Under the pieces are notes generated by a model. It was not told where the DNA came from. It made no database searches and worked only from the letters and a program-made list of their open reading frames with translations. DNA of 40,408 nt from CAZSXU01 sp964610505 (lineage in GTDB: Bacteria > Arandabacterota > Arandabacteria > JAGLYR01). Positions 8,704 through 17,006 of the stretch are shown here, one piece after another. The first letter of the stretch is position 1; each line of letters opens with the position of its first letter. A program made the position numbers and the translations under genes. The DNA is taken from positions 1-40,408 of the forward strand of contig CAZSXU010000031.1 of the NCBI GenBank assembly GCA_964610505.1, read 5' to 3'.

Positions 8704-11193
8704 TTCAACCGGCTTGCCCCACTCCCGCAGCTCTTCCCTGTGCGTCAGCAGGATGACCTGCCGCGACGTCGAGATTTCCCGAAGCGCCGCCCGAAGGATA
8801 TCGAGTCTCTCGCGATCGAAGGTGAGAAACGGGTCATCGAAGATGAGGGGCAGTTTCACGTCGCCGGCGATGAACTCGGCTACCGCCAGGCGGACGGCCA
8901 GGTACAGCTGGTCCTGTGCGCCGCCGCTCAGCTGTTCGGTCGCACAGGTCTGCCCTGCGGATTCAGTCACGCACGGTTCAAACCGGGCGTCGAGCTCCAC
9001 CCGGCGCGCCGGCCGACCCGTGAGTCTTCCGAACCACTCGTGGACACTTGCCCCCAAACGTTCCCGGTGACTCGACTGGAAGCGGTCGATCCCGGCCTTC
9101 GTTGCCCGGTAGGCGAGAACGATCGCATCCCGTTCCAGGGTGAGCCGGTCGCGCTTCGCCTCCAGCTCCCGAAGGCGAATCTCTTCGGATGCGACGTCCA
9201 CGACCTCGCTCCCCTCGAGGCCCGCGATGTCCCGATGCAGTGTCCGAATGTTCTCGTCCTCCGCTTGAATCGTGGCCGCCGCTCGCTCCGCCCGGGTTCG
9301 AAGGCCGGCGTGTTTCTTCTCCAGCTCGACGGCATCCTCGATCATCGCCGCTTCCTCCAGCGATGGGTGCTCGCGGCGCAGCTGCCGCTCCGTCGTGATG
9401 AGACTCTGAATCTCATTGTCCAGGCCGGCCTTCCTGCGGACGAGATCTTCGATCGTCTTGCCGCCCTCGAGGCGGATCGCCAGTTCGGATTCACCCTTCA
9501 CAAGAGCTGACTCGCGCTCCCGGTAGTCCGAGTACCTGTTCCTGAGGACTGTGGCGTCTCCGCCGGCCGCGTCAAGAAGCGCCCGGAATTCCGCCGTCTG
9601 TTTGGAAGCCCCCTGTTCCACATCCGCCAGATCCCTCGATACCTCAATGAGGCGACGCAGCTTCTCGCGCAGTTCTCCCAGCGGTCCGGCGCCCGCCCCG
9701 GCCAGGGGTCCCAGTCTCTGATTCAGAGGGGCCAGAGCGGCAAACCCCCGGGCGACTTCTATACCGAGCGCCTTGTAGCGCGTGACGGCATCCGGATCGG
9801 CGGCTTTCGGGCGAATCGTGAGAAAAGCAATTCCTCCCGCCGCGATTCCCGCCGCCACGATAACGGCGACGAATCCGCCGGTTCCGAATTCGGCGACGAG
9901 CCCGGCAACGGCCCCGGCCACAAGACCCAGGAGTCCGAAGGCGGCCGCTTTCCTCCACCGCCTCATGCGCGCCTCGGCGAACAACAACTCGATCTTCTGA
10001 AGCTCTTGCCCCTTCGCCTCCAGATCCTGCTCCACTCGGCCCCGCTCTTTGAGAAACGAAAGGAGTGATTCGGCGCCCTCATCCGCCAGGGTATCCTCCC
10101 CGAAGGACTCCCGGATGTCCGACTCGACGGCCTCGCGTTCTTCCCGCAATGCCTCCTTCTTCTCCAGCAGGTCCGCCATGTCTTCAAGACGGGACTCCAG
10201 ATCAACGGGCGCGTCGCTGAACTCCGGATACGCCTTCGCCAGGTCCTTCCGTCCCTCACCGAGTTGTTGCCGCAGGCTCTCGCACGTGTGAACCACTTCG
10301 GCGAGACCGGCCTGTTCCTTTTCGAGCCGCTCGCGGTCCTTTTTCAGTCCCGCCCACTCATTCCAGGCCTGGAGCGTTCGGTCCACCGTCCGCCTTTCCT
10401 CTTCGCCCCGCTTGAAGATCTCCTGCCTCTCGACCCGCCGCTTGCGGATTCCGGCCAGATCGGCCAGCGTGCTCCGGCTCGATTCGATCTTCGCCCGAAG
10501 ATCCGCGATTTCACGGTTTGTGATTTCGAGCTCCTGGTCCCGTCGAAGGTCGGTCGGGCGGGTCGTGCCCGGGCGTACGATGTCGAAGGCGCGCATCTCG
10601 CGCGTGATGGACTGCAGTGAGTCCACCAGTCCTTCGAGGGCCCCGTCGAAACTCTGGCGCCCGCTTCCGGCCACGAGGCCCTGGACGGCGTCGCTCACCG
10701 GGCCAGGCTCAAGGGCGTCCGGGTCCTGAGTCACGCAGAACACCGACTCCAGCACCTGGCGATCGCCGATGCCCAGAATCTCCCGGAGCGCATCGACGTA
10801 GCGCCGCGCATCCGGGTTGCGGTGCGCGCCGGGGTTGTGTTCCCCCTCGAACTCAGCCGTCCAGCCCGTTCCCTCGGAGCGAAGGAGAGAGACCTTGTGG
10901 GTGTCGAATTCCCGACCCAGCTTCCAGCGCGTTCCGGAGACCGTGAATTCGATCGTACCCCGGAACCCCGAAGGCGAATCCCAGTTCCGGAAGCGACCCG
11001 TGGTGAGCCCCACGGGATCATCGGAGCGACGGAGCCCGAACAGCGTACCGAGGATCCCGTGCACGAGTGTGGACTTGCCCGTCTCGTTGGCGCCCACCAG
11101 TACGGATCGCGCGGAATCAAAGGTGAACGAGACCGGATCCCGGTAGAGCCCGAACCCTGTGAGCGATACCCGATGGAACGTCACATCAGGCAT
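8689..11193 (-). CDS. SbcC/YhaN-like AAA ATPase with central membrane hairpin
   Basis: 834 aa from ATG 11193. It is an SMC/Rad50-type ATPase, partner of the metallophosphoesterase encoded just upstream. Walker A is GANETGKS at 34-41. Long coiled-coil arms occupy about 190-400 and 480-690. The ABC signature LSGGAQDQL starts at 755, Walker B LPLIFDDPF has D786 and D787, and the His switch region is LTHREEL. Around 415-465 there are two hydrophobic segments (AAAFGLLGLVAGAVAGLV and FVAVIVAAGIAAGGIAFL) between the arms. This suggests YhaN-type proteins (AAA_27) rather than classical SbcC, which has a zinc hook there; no CxxC hook is present. A frame continues 62 codons upstream, but that stretch is Arg/Ser-rich and lies inside the upstream gene. 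ATG 11193 overlaps that gene's stop by 8 bp (ATGCCTGA). The last codons and stop fall in an octamer repeat. Confidence 0.9.
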   Translation of the reverse strand: MPDVTFHRVSLTGFGLYRDPVSFTFDSARSVLVGANETGKSTLVHGILGTLFGLRRSDDPVGLTTGRFRNWDSPSGFRGTIEFTVSGTRWKLGREFDTHKVSLLRSEGTGWTAEFEGEHNPGAHRNPDARRYVDALREILGIGDRQVLESVFCVTQDPDALEPGPVSDAVQGLVAGSGRQSFDGALEGLVDSLQSITREMRAFDIVRPGTTRPTDLRRDQELEITNREIADLRAKIESSRSTLADLAGIRKRRVERQEIFKRGEEERRTVDRTLQAWNEWAGLKKDRERLEKEQAGLAEVVHTCESLRQQLGEGRKDLAKAYPEFSDAPVDLESRLEDMADLLEKKEALREEREAVESDIRESFGEDTLADEGAESLLSFLKERGRVEQDLEAKGQELQKIELLFAEARMRRWRKAAAFGLLGLVAGAVAGLVAEFGTGGFVAVIVAAGIAAGGIAFLTIRPKAADPDAVTRYKALGIEVARGFAALAPLNQRLGPLAGAGAGPLGELREKLRRLIEVSRDLADVEQGASKQTAEFRALLDAAGGDATVLRNRYSDYRERESALVKGESELAIRLEGGKTIEDLVRRKAGLDNEIQSLITTERQLRREHPSLEEAAMIEDAVELEKKHAGLRTRAERAAATIQAEDENIRTLHRDIAGLEGSEVVDVASEEIRLRELEAKRDRLTLERDAIVLAYRATKAGIDRFQSSHRERLGASVHEWFGRLTGRPARRVELDARFEPCVTESAGQTCATEQLSGGAQDQLYLAVRLAVAEFIAGDVKLPLIFDDPFLTFDRERLDILRAALREISTSRQVILLTHREELREWGKPVEITNG

Positions 11194-12307
11194 GACCGCT
11201 CCCCCCTCGGAAGGTGTCCCAGACGTGACGGACCGCTCGTCGCACGACGGCCCTCTCCGAATCGTCGCCGGCCGCCTCCTCCTGCTCCCGAAGATCGCGA
11301 AGTACAAAACCGAGGACGGTTTCTTCGCCCGCCGCCGCCTCGACCTCGGCCGTATCCATGAGGATGTACTCGGCTTCAATCTCGAGATGGTAGAAGAGAT
11401 TCCCCAGTTCGCCGGCGAGGAACGGGACCGACGCCGCGAAGCCGGCCGCCCCGGTGAGTTCGATTCGAAGAATGAGCTCCGGATCGGCCATGGAGCGAAT
11501 GTGCCCGGCCAGGGCCTCGGCGTCTTCGAAGCCGCCGAGGTCGACCGGTTCGGTGCGGATGCGCCGTCCCGGAAACGGAACCCGCTCGACGTGCGCGGGG
11601 TCGCCCAAGGTCACAAGGACGATCTCCCCAGAGCCCGGGTCACCGAATCCGCCACCCTCGATAAGGCCGGGGTAGACCGCAGGACCATGGGAGAGTTTCT
11701 TGAGGTCGGGCTTGTGAACGTGACCCAGAGCGACGTAGTCGACACCGAGGGCTTCCAGATCATCCCATGTCGCCTGAATCGCACGATCTTTCCCGGGGAG
11801 ACCGACCGAGGCATGGAGCGCGGCGACGTGAAGCCCGTCGGGCTCGAGCGGCAGGGTCCGATCGAGAGTGTCCGGTGTCACGCCGGCCTGATAGGCGATC
11901 CCGTAGAAATGGCAGGGGCCGTCGTCGGTGTCGATACTGGTGATCTTCGCCCAGGACGGAGACGTGACGAGGATTCCGGGCCAGCGATCGCGCCGCCTGT
12001 GATAGACACACTCTCCGTAGCTGAGCTCGTCGTGGTTGCCGGGAAGCGTGATCACCGTTTTCCCGGCCTTGTCGAGACGTTCCAGCTGTCCGATCACCTC
12101 GCCGACCAGACCGTCTTCCGGCTTGTAGGTTTCGAAGAGATCTCCCGCGATGATGACGGCATCCACCTCGATCGGGTCGTCGAGAACCCGATCGACGATT
12201 CGCCGAAGGAGTCCGTCCGCCTCACGCTTCCGCTCGGCGGCCCGGTCTCCCAGATAGCCGTGGGACCGGCCGAGGTGAAGGTCGGCGAGGTGGAGGATCC
12301 TGATCAT
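11186..12307 (-). CDS. SbcD/YhaO-like metallophosphoesterase (DNA repair exonuclease)
   Basis: 373 aa, calcineurin-like phosphoesterase of the Mre11/SbcD/YhaO type. The metal-binding motifs are all present: D9-x-H11 (LADLHLG), GDLFE with D56, GNHDE with N91-H92-D93, H165 (LHAS) and GHVH with H196 and H198. A C-terminal region of about 100 residues would bind the ATPase partner. It is the first gene of the operon and overlaps the ATPase gene by 8 bp, the pairing expected for a nuclease/ATPase complex that processes DNA ends and hairpins. Its start MIRILHLADLHLG is standard for the family; no strong Shine-Dalgarno is visible. YhaO seems a closer match than SbcD because its partner is YhaN-like, but I cannot separate these with certainty. 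Confidence 0.9.
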   Translation of the reverse strand: MIRILHLADLHLGRSHGYLGDRAAERKREADGLLRRIVDRVLDDPIEVDAVIIAGDLFETYKPEDGLVGEVIGQLERLDKAGKTVITLPGNHDELSYGECVYHRRRDRWPGILVTSPSWAKITSIDTDDGPCHFYGIAYQAGVTPDTLDRTLPLEPDGLHVAALHASVGLPGKDRAIQATWDDLEALGVDYVALGHVHKPDLKKLSHGPAVYPGLIEGGGFGDPGSGEIVLVTLGDPAHVERVPFPGRRIRTEPVDLGGFEDAEALAGHIRSMADPELILRIELTGAAGFAASVPFLAGELGNLFYHLEIEAEYILMDTAEVEAAAGEETVLGFVLRDLREQEEAAGDDSERAVVRRAVRHVWDTFRGGSGHA

Positions 12308-12807
12308 AGCTGCGGGTCCTGCGTCCAGAGATTCATGATACTGACGTCGCTCCAGTGCAGATAGTACTCACCCTGACCGGCATGGAGAAGGGATTTTTGG
12401 GCACCTCGTCGATTGGAGGGCACCGTCACAGGGCCGTCCAAGAACCCGGGCGCAAGAGTCCGTGTGTGAGGCCGGAAGGCGCCCGTGACTGAGCCCGACA
12501 GGGACAAGATCCATTGATAACATATAATTACAGATTTTACATGGTCCTATCGTATTCTGGCTTCTGTTCGACAGATATCTGTTGACTTTAATAGGACAAT
12601 ATGCTAGCCTCTGGTGTTGAGTCATTGGGATTGCACCGCGATGCCAGACATACGGATTCAGACTTCAGGCCGCGACGTATCGGAGGAGCCGCCTCACATT
12701 GGCCCGGACACTCGGGGCAAACCACTGAGGCCGTTCCCACACCCTGGCTGCCTGCCCAAGCGGCCGCGTGCCGGCACAGTGTGCCACCAACCAAAGGGGG
12801 TCGTGCC
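12308..12807. other. Divergent intergenic region between the repair operon and a beta-helix gene
   Basis: These 500 bases separate divergent genes. The part near 12510-12600 is AT-rich. It holds a good plus-strand promoter (12582-12610) with a perfect 12-bp palindrome at its upstream edge. A second -10-like TATAAT occurs at 12523-12528 on the plus strand, with a weak -35. For the minus-strand repair operon I see AT-rich candidates (TTATAT near 12520-12530) but no convincing -35. The frame of the beta-helix gene stays open through 12601-12807, but those residues are Arg/Pro/His-rich and precede the signal peptide, so I treat them as leader. Confidence 0.5.
12582..12610 (+). promoter_or_regulatory. 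Promoter of the beta-helix gene, with adjoining palindrome
   Basis: TTGACT (12582-12587), 17-bp spacer, TAGCCT (12605-12610). The arrangement and the unusual TAGCCT -10 are the same as at 19521-19549. A perfect palindrome, ACAGATATCTGT (12571-12582), touches the -35 box and could be an operator. The start codon at 12808 would leave a leader of about 190 nt. Confidence 0.55.
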
Positions 12808-15756
12808 ATGAGAGTCGTGCTTTGCTGTCTGCTCACGGTTCTGGTCTTTGCTTTCGCCCCGGATGCCTTCGCCATCGTCTGGCATGTCCCTGTAGATGCC
12901 CCCACCATCCAGGCGGGTATTGATTCTGCATCTGCCGGCGACACCGTCGAGGTCGCCTGCGGAACCTACTACGAGTATGGCTTATCCATGAAATCCGGCG
13001 TCGTTCTTCGCAGTGAGACGGGTGAGGCCGACTGCGTGACCATCGACGCAACAAACGACGAAACTCTCTACGTTATGGGGTGCGTAACCTGTGACGCGAC
13101 AACCCTCGTCGAGGGGTTCACGATGATCAACGGCTCGAAGCTCTATGATGGCGGTGGCGTCTACTGCCAGGGGTACGAGGGCCGCTTCGTCAACTGCATC
13201 ATTGCCAACAATAGCTGCACCGTGTTTGGCGGAGGCATGTACTGCGGGAGCTGCTCTCCGACACTCTCGCACTGCACTTTCTATGGTAACTCGTCACTAG
13301 TTGCACGGGGGGGCGGCATCTGCTGCAGCGACGCCTCTCCGACCATCGACAATACGATCATTGCCTTCAACACGAATGGAGAGGGCATCTTCTGTGTGGA
13401 CTCCAGCCCCATCCTGACTTGCTGCGATATCTTCGGCAATGCGGGAGGCGACTGGGTGGGATACATCGTTGGCCAGGAAGGTGTGAACGGCAACTTCTCC
13501 GCCGATCCGGTCTTCTGTGACCCAATCAACGACGACCATCACCTCCGCTGGTGCTCGCCCTGCCTGGATGCGCCTGGGTGTGGACTCGTTGGTGCTCTTG
13601 GAGCCTGCGACGCGCCCGGCGCCGTTGTCTGGTACATTCTGCCCGACAGCACGGGTGATGCCATCAGCATTCAGGACGGCATCGACAAAGCATGCCCGGG
13701 TGACACGGTGCTGGTCTCCGCCGGTATTTACTATGAACACGACATCGTGATGAAGAGCGGCATCGTCCTTCTGAGCGAAGAGGGACCGGATTCCACGACA
13801 ATCGATGCCCTACTTGACGGTCGGGTCTTCTACTGCAACAGAATCGACAGCACAAGTACGATTGAAGGATTCACAATCACGAACGGGTTTGCAACGGGAT
13901 CCTCCCCGAATGACCGGGGCGGCGGGATGTACTGTCTGGCTTGTTCTCTGACAATCAGCAATTGCATCATCGGGGCAAACCTCGCGGACTGGGATGGAGG
14001 GGGAGTGTATTGTGATTCCTCGTCCGCCCCTGTGATGACCGACTGTCACTTTTCCACCAACACCGGGTACAGCGGGGGCGCCATGTTCTGCAAACACGGC
14101 TCTTCTCCCCGCCTGACCGATTGCGCGTTTACCGGCAACGTTGCCAACGCGGGAGGCGGGGCTCTCGACTTCCAGTGGGATGCGCCACAGCCTGTCTTGA
14201 CACGATGCACGTTCACTGGCAATTCGGCCGGGGAGATCGGTGGGGCGATTGACTGCGTCGACAGCGTCTTTCTGACGCTCAACGAATGTGCTTTCCTGAA
14301 CAATACCGCCATCCTCAATGAAGGAGGGGCCATCGACTTCCGGTTTGACTCTTCAGGTGACGTGACGGGGTGCACGTTCGCAGGGAACAGCGCCGGGTCG
14401 CAAGGGGGAGCCATTGACTGCTACAGCGGGTCGTCTCCGACCATCATAGAGTGCTCATTCTACGGGAACTCTGCAGGCGGGCCCAACGAGGGGTGTATCT
14501 CCTGCCGGTCTAACTCGTCTCCCGCTCTGCACAACACGATTATCGCCTTCAGCACGGACGGTGATGCTGTCTACTGCGACGGCACCAGCAGTGCCGCACT
14601 CACGTGCTGCGACGTTTACGGCAATGACGGAGGCGACTACGCCGGGTGCATCGTCGGGCTGAACGGCGTCGACGGCAATATCTCCGCCGACCCTGAGTTC
14701 TGCGATGCGGCAGGCGGAGACTTCTACCTCATGTCCACCTCTCCCTGCCTCTACGGACCGTGCGGACAGATCGGCGCGTACGGGCAAGGGTGCCTGAGCA
14801 TCTATCCGCGCATCATGAGCATTCTGGACGTCGGCAATGATCAGGGTCGAGAGGTCAGAATCCGCTGGCAGAGGTCGGCTCACGACGCGGCCGGATCGGA
14901 TACGACGATCACCGGCTACGGCCTCTATCGCAGGCAGGATGAGTACAAGGCCGCCAAGGACGGCGGACGCCGGCTCGACGGCTGGGACTGGGTCGGAACG
15001 GTTCCGGCGCGGGCGGACTCGATCTACCAGTTCGTTGCCCCGACGGTGTGCGATACCACACTGGAGGAAGGAATCTGTTGGTCCACGTTCTTCGTCAGCG
15101 CGATGACCGAGGAGCCGTGGGTCTACTACGACTCACCGCCCGACAGCGGCTACTCGGTCGACAATCTGGCGCCCGAAGCGCCGGCCGGACTCGCGGACAG
15201 CTGGGTGAGCGGTGACATCCTTCTCACCTGGGATCCCAACGAGGAGGAGGACCTCAACTACTACGCCGTCTACAGAAACACAACCGATGACTTCGGAACC
15301 GCCGGGGAACCCATCGGCTACTCGACGACCGAATCGTACACGGACGAGGAAGTCGGCAGTGATCCGGAGTACTATTACTGGACCACGGCCTGGGACTTTG
15401 CCGGCAACGAGAGCGATCCCTCCACCCGTGCGATGACGGGCATCGAGGAGACCGCCGCTCGGGCGCCGACCTCCTTCTATCTCGGCGCCGCCGTCCCCAA
15501 CCCGTTTAACCCCGTGACGGAGATTTCTTATGGAATCCCCACCGGGGCCGTACCTTCAAGAGTGATTCTTAAGGTGTACGACTCCGCCGGCCGTCTCGTA
15601 ACTACGCTGTCGGATGCGGAGCGGGGAGCGGGCACCTACCGCGCGACCTGGACGGGCACGGATCACAAGGGCACACCGGTGGCGAGCGGAGTCTACTTCT
15701 ACCGGATCGAATGGAACGGCAGGAGTGAGACGAAACGGATGGTGCTGCTCAAGTAG
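12808..15756 (+). CDS. Secreted right-handed beta-helix protein with Fn3-like and FlgD-like C-terminal domains
   Basis: 982 aa. ATG 12808 follows an AAAGGGGG Shine-Dalgarno and begins a signal peptide (MRVVLCCLLTVLVFAFAPDAFA). Two successive parallel beta-helix regions, about 23-290 and 290-660, each open with a 'TIQAGID..CPGDTVLV..GxYYE' segment and carry repeated N-S-A-G-x-x-G-G-A-I-x-C turns. Fn3-like domains follow at about 664-785 and 785-880, and a FlgD-like Ig domain closes the protein at about 890-982 (NPFNPVTEISYGIP, GTYRATWTG, GVYFYR, KRMVLLK). Cysteine is frequent, as in other extracellular proteins here. The fold fits polysaccharide binding, lyase or adhesin roles; no catalytic site was recognised. 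The C-terminal module in this bacterial group is thought to mediate surface sorting or anchoring. It is monocistronic, with its own promoter and a strong terminator. Confidence 0.88.
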   Translation: MRVVLCCLLTVLVFAFAPDAFAIVWHVPVDAPTIQAGIDSASAGDTVEVACGTYYEYGLSMKSGVVLRSETGEADCVTIDATNDETLYVMGCVTCDATTLVEGFTMINGSKLYDGGGVYCQGYEGRFVNCIIANNSCTVFGGGMYCGSCSPTLSHCTFYGNSSLVARGGGICCSDASPTIDNTIIAFNTNGEGIFCVDSSPILTCCDIFGNAGGDWVGYIVGQEGVNGNFSADPVFCDPINDDHHLRWCSPCLDAPGCGLVGALGACDAPGAVVWYILPDSTGDAISIQDGIDKACPGDTVLVSAGIYYEHDIVMKSGIVLLSEEGPDSTTIDALLDGRVFYCNRIDSTSTIEGFTITNGFATGSSPNDRGGGMYCLACSLTISNCIIGANLADWDGGGVYCDSSSAPVMTDCHFSTNTGYSGGAMFCKHGSSPRLTDCAFTGNVANAGGGALDFQWDAPQPVLTRCTFTGNSAGEIGGAIDCVDSVFLTLNECAFLNNTAILNEGGAIDFRFDSSGDVTGCTFAGNSAGSQGGAIDCYSGSSPTIIECSFYGNSAGGPNEGCISCRSNSSPALHNTIIAFSTDGDAVYCDGTSSAALTCCDVYGNDGGDYAGCIVGLNGVDGNISADPEFCDAAGGDFYLMSTSPCLYGPCGQIGAYGQGCLSIYPRIMSILDVGNDQGREVRIRWQRSAHDAAGSDTTITGYGLYRRQDEYKAAKDGGRRLDGWDWVGTVPARADSIYQFVAPTVCDTTLEEGICWSTFFVSAMTEEPWVYYDSPPDSGYSVDNLAPEAPAGLADSWVSGDILLTWDPNEEEDLNYYAVYRNTTDDFGTAGEPIGYSTTESYTDEEVGSDPEYYYWTTAWDFAGNESDPSTRAMTGIEETAARAPTSFYLGAAVPNPFNPVTEISYGIPTGAVPSRVILKVYDSAGRLVTTLSDAERGAGTYRATWTGTDHKGTPVASGVYFYRIEWNGRSETKRMVLLK

Positions 15757-15788
15757 AACATCCCGTCAGCGAAGGCAAACCCTCAAAC

Positions 15789-15819
15789 CGAAGGGGCGGA
15801 CACAACGTCCGCCCCTTCG
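15789..15819 (+). terminator. Strong hairpin terminator after the beta-helix gene
   Basis: A perfect 13-bp stem (CGAAGGGGCGGAC paired with GTCCGCCCCTTCG) with a 5-nt loop, ACAAC, begins 33 nt after the stop codon. The T-run after it is weak (TGCTTTGC), so it may act as a bidirectional or Rho-assisted terminator. Confidence 0.75.
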
Positions 15820-15832
15820 ATGCTTTGCAACG

Positions 15833-16015
15833 GTAGCCCGGGTTATTCAGGAAGCCCGTCGCGAGAGGTTGCCGGGGCATGCATGGCGAGGCGCGGCGCT
15901 GGTTTCGACCGGAGGCGTAGCCATAGCTCCGCTGAGGATCGAAACCAGTGCCGCAACGATGTCCAGGCAGGCACCGGCGGACTCGCAGCAGGGCTTCATG
16001 AATAATCCGGGCTAC
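15833..16015. repeat. 183-bp foldback (imperfect inverted-repeat) element
   Basis: The element starts GTAGCCCGGGTTATTCAGGA and ends with the near-perfect inverse, TCATGAATAATCCGGGCTAC. Complementarity continues inward almost to the centre, including GCGAG/CTCGC, GCCGG/CCGGC and an inner stem CTGGTTTCGA/TCGAAACCAG around a GGAG...CTCC core. Terminal inverted repeats plus full-length self-complementarity with no coding frame suggest a MITE- or REP-like element. Its right end supplies the TAG stop of the GH130 gene (16012-16014). Confidence 0.75.
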
Positions 16016-16974
16016 TCGTGGAAGTCGGGCGGACGCCCGTGGCTCTTCAGCCATGCCAGCAACTCCCGAATGCTGGCCCGGGCAAGGCAAATGCAGCTGT
16101 CGGCCGCGCCGTAGTAGAGATTGAGGGTGTCCCCGTCGTCGTCAATCGTCTGCCCGCAGGGAAACACGACCTGCCCCACATCTCCGACATCCTCGTACGG
16201 TTCCTCGGGGCCGAACACCCACTCATCGCCGCGGAGAATGCACTTCTCCGGAGTCTTCAGATCAAAGAGCGCCAGCCCGAGGCGGTAGATCGAGCCCGAA
16301 GCCGTCTCGCGGGTGCCGTGGTAGATCATGAGCCGGCCTTCCGGCGTCTCGATCAGCGGCGTGTTGAGCCCGATCTTGTTGGCGTCCCACCAGGCGCCCG
16401 AGCGGGCGGGCAGAATCAGCTTGTGACTCCCCCAATGACGCAGATCGGGCGAGTAGGAGATCCATACGTGCGCCCCGATGTTCGTGAGCGGGCGGTGGAT
16501 CATCGCCCAGAACTCCCCGATTCGCTGAGGCAGAAGGGCCGCATCCTTGTCTTCCGGCGGGAGAATCACGCCCATCCGGTCGAAGTGCTTGAAATCGTCG
16601 GTCAGAGCCAGAGAAACGCCGGGCCCGCCCCTGGAAAAGGACGTGTACACAATGGCGTACTGCTCGAATTCTTCGATCCAGGTGATTCGCGGATCCTCGA
16701 TCCCCCAGAGTTCTTCCGGATAGTTCTCGGGATCCGGCAGGAGCGTGGGTTGAGAATCGATCCGCCAGCCGTCGACGCCGTTCTTGGATCGCGCCGCCGT
16801 CAAATGGGAATGGCCGCTCCGACCCTCCACCCTGCACAGCAGAAGCGTGGTCCCGTCGGGCAGGCGGATGGCGCCGGGATTGAATACCGTATTGCACGGG
16901 TACGGCCAGTCCCGCGCGATGAGAATCGGGTTGTGCGAATGGCGGGTAAACAGATCCGCAGGATGTTCGGGCAT
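16012..16974 (-). CDS. GH130-family glycoside phosphorylase
   Basis: 320 aa from ATG 16974, preceded by a good GAGGAG Shine-Dalgarno; the frame continues upstream but only through the end of the preceding gene. The protein has the five-bladed beta-propeller pattern of GH130 (NPI at the start, CNTVFNPGAIRLPDGTTLLLCRVEGR, ELWGIEDPRITW, AMIHRP, GTRETASGSIYRLGLALFDL, YYGAADSCICLA). GH130 enzymes phosphorolyse beta-mannosides, giving mannose-1-phosphate and a shorter glycan. The substrate cannot be fixed from sequence alone. It lies 32 bp after the glycosyltransferase-fusion gene on the same strand and is probably co-transcribed, suggesting joint work on a mannose-containing glycan. The stop codon coincides with the edge of the foldback element. 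Confidence 0.88.
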   Translation of the reverse strand: MPEHPADLFTRHSHNPILIARDWPYPCNTVFNPGAIRLPDGTTLLLCRVEGRSGHSHLTAARSKNGVDGWRIDSQPTLLPDPENYPEELWGIEDPRITWIEEFEQYAIVYTSFSRGGPGVSLALTDDFKHFDRMGVILPPEDKDAALLPQRIGEFWAMIHRPLTNIGAHVWISYSPDLRHWGSHKLILPARSGAWWDANKIGLNTPLIETPEGRLMIYHGTRETASGSIYRLGLALFDLKTPEKCILRGDEWVFGPEEPYEDVGDVGQVVFPCGQTIDDDGDTLNLYYGAADSCICLARASIRELLAWLKSHGRPPDFHE

Positions 16975-17006
16975 TGCGGTCTCCTCTACAGGGTGTCTTT
17001 CTTCGG

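Noticed and set aside
11194..11379. 62-codon extension of the SbcC-like ATPase
   Set aside because: Arg/Ser-rich and overlapping the phosphoesterase gene; the family N-terminus and Walker A spacing fit ATG 11193.
12601..12807. 69-codon extension of the first beta-helix protein
   Set aside because: It would place the signal peptide internally, and the promoter -10 lies inside it.
12808..15756. Phage tailspike from the beta-helix fold
   Set aside because: A signal peptide, Fn3-like domains and the FlgD-like tail, with no phage structural genes nearby, fit a cellular surface protein.
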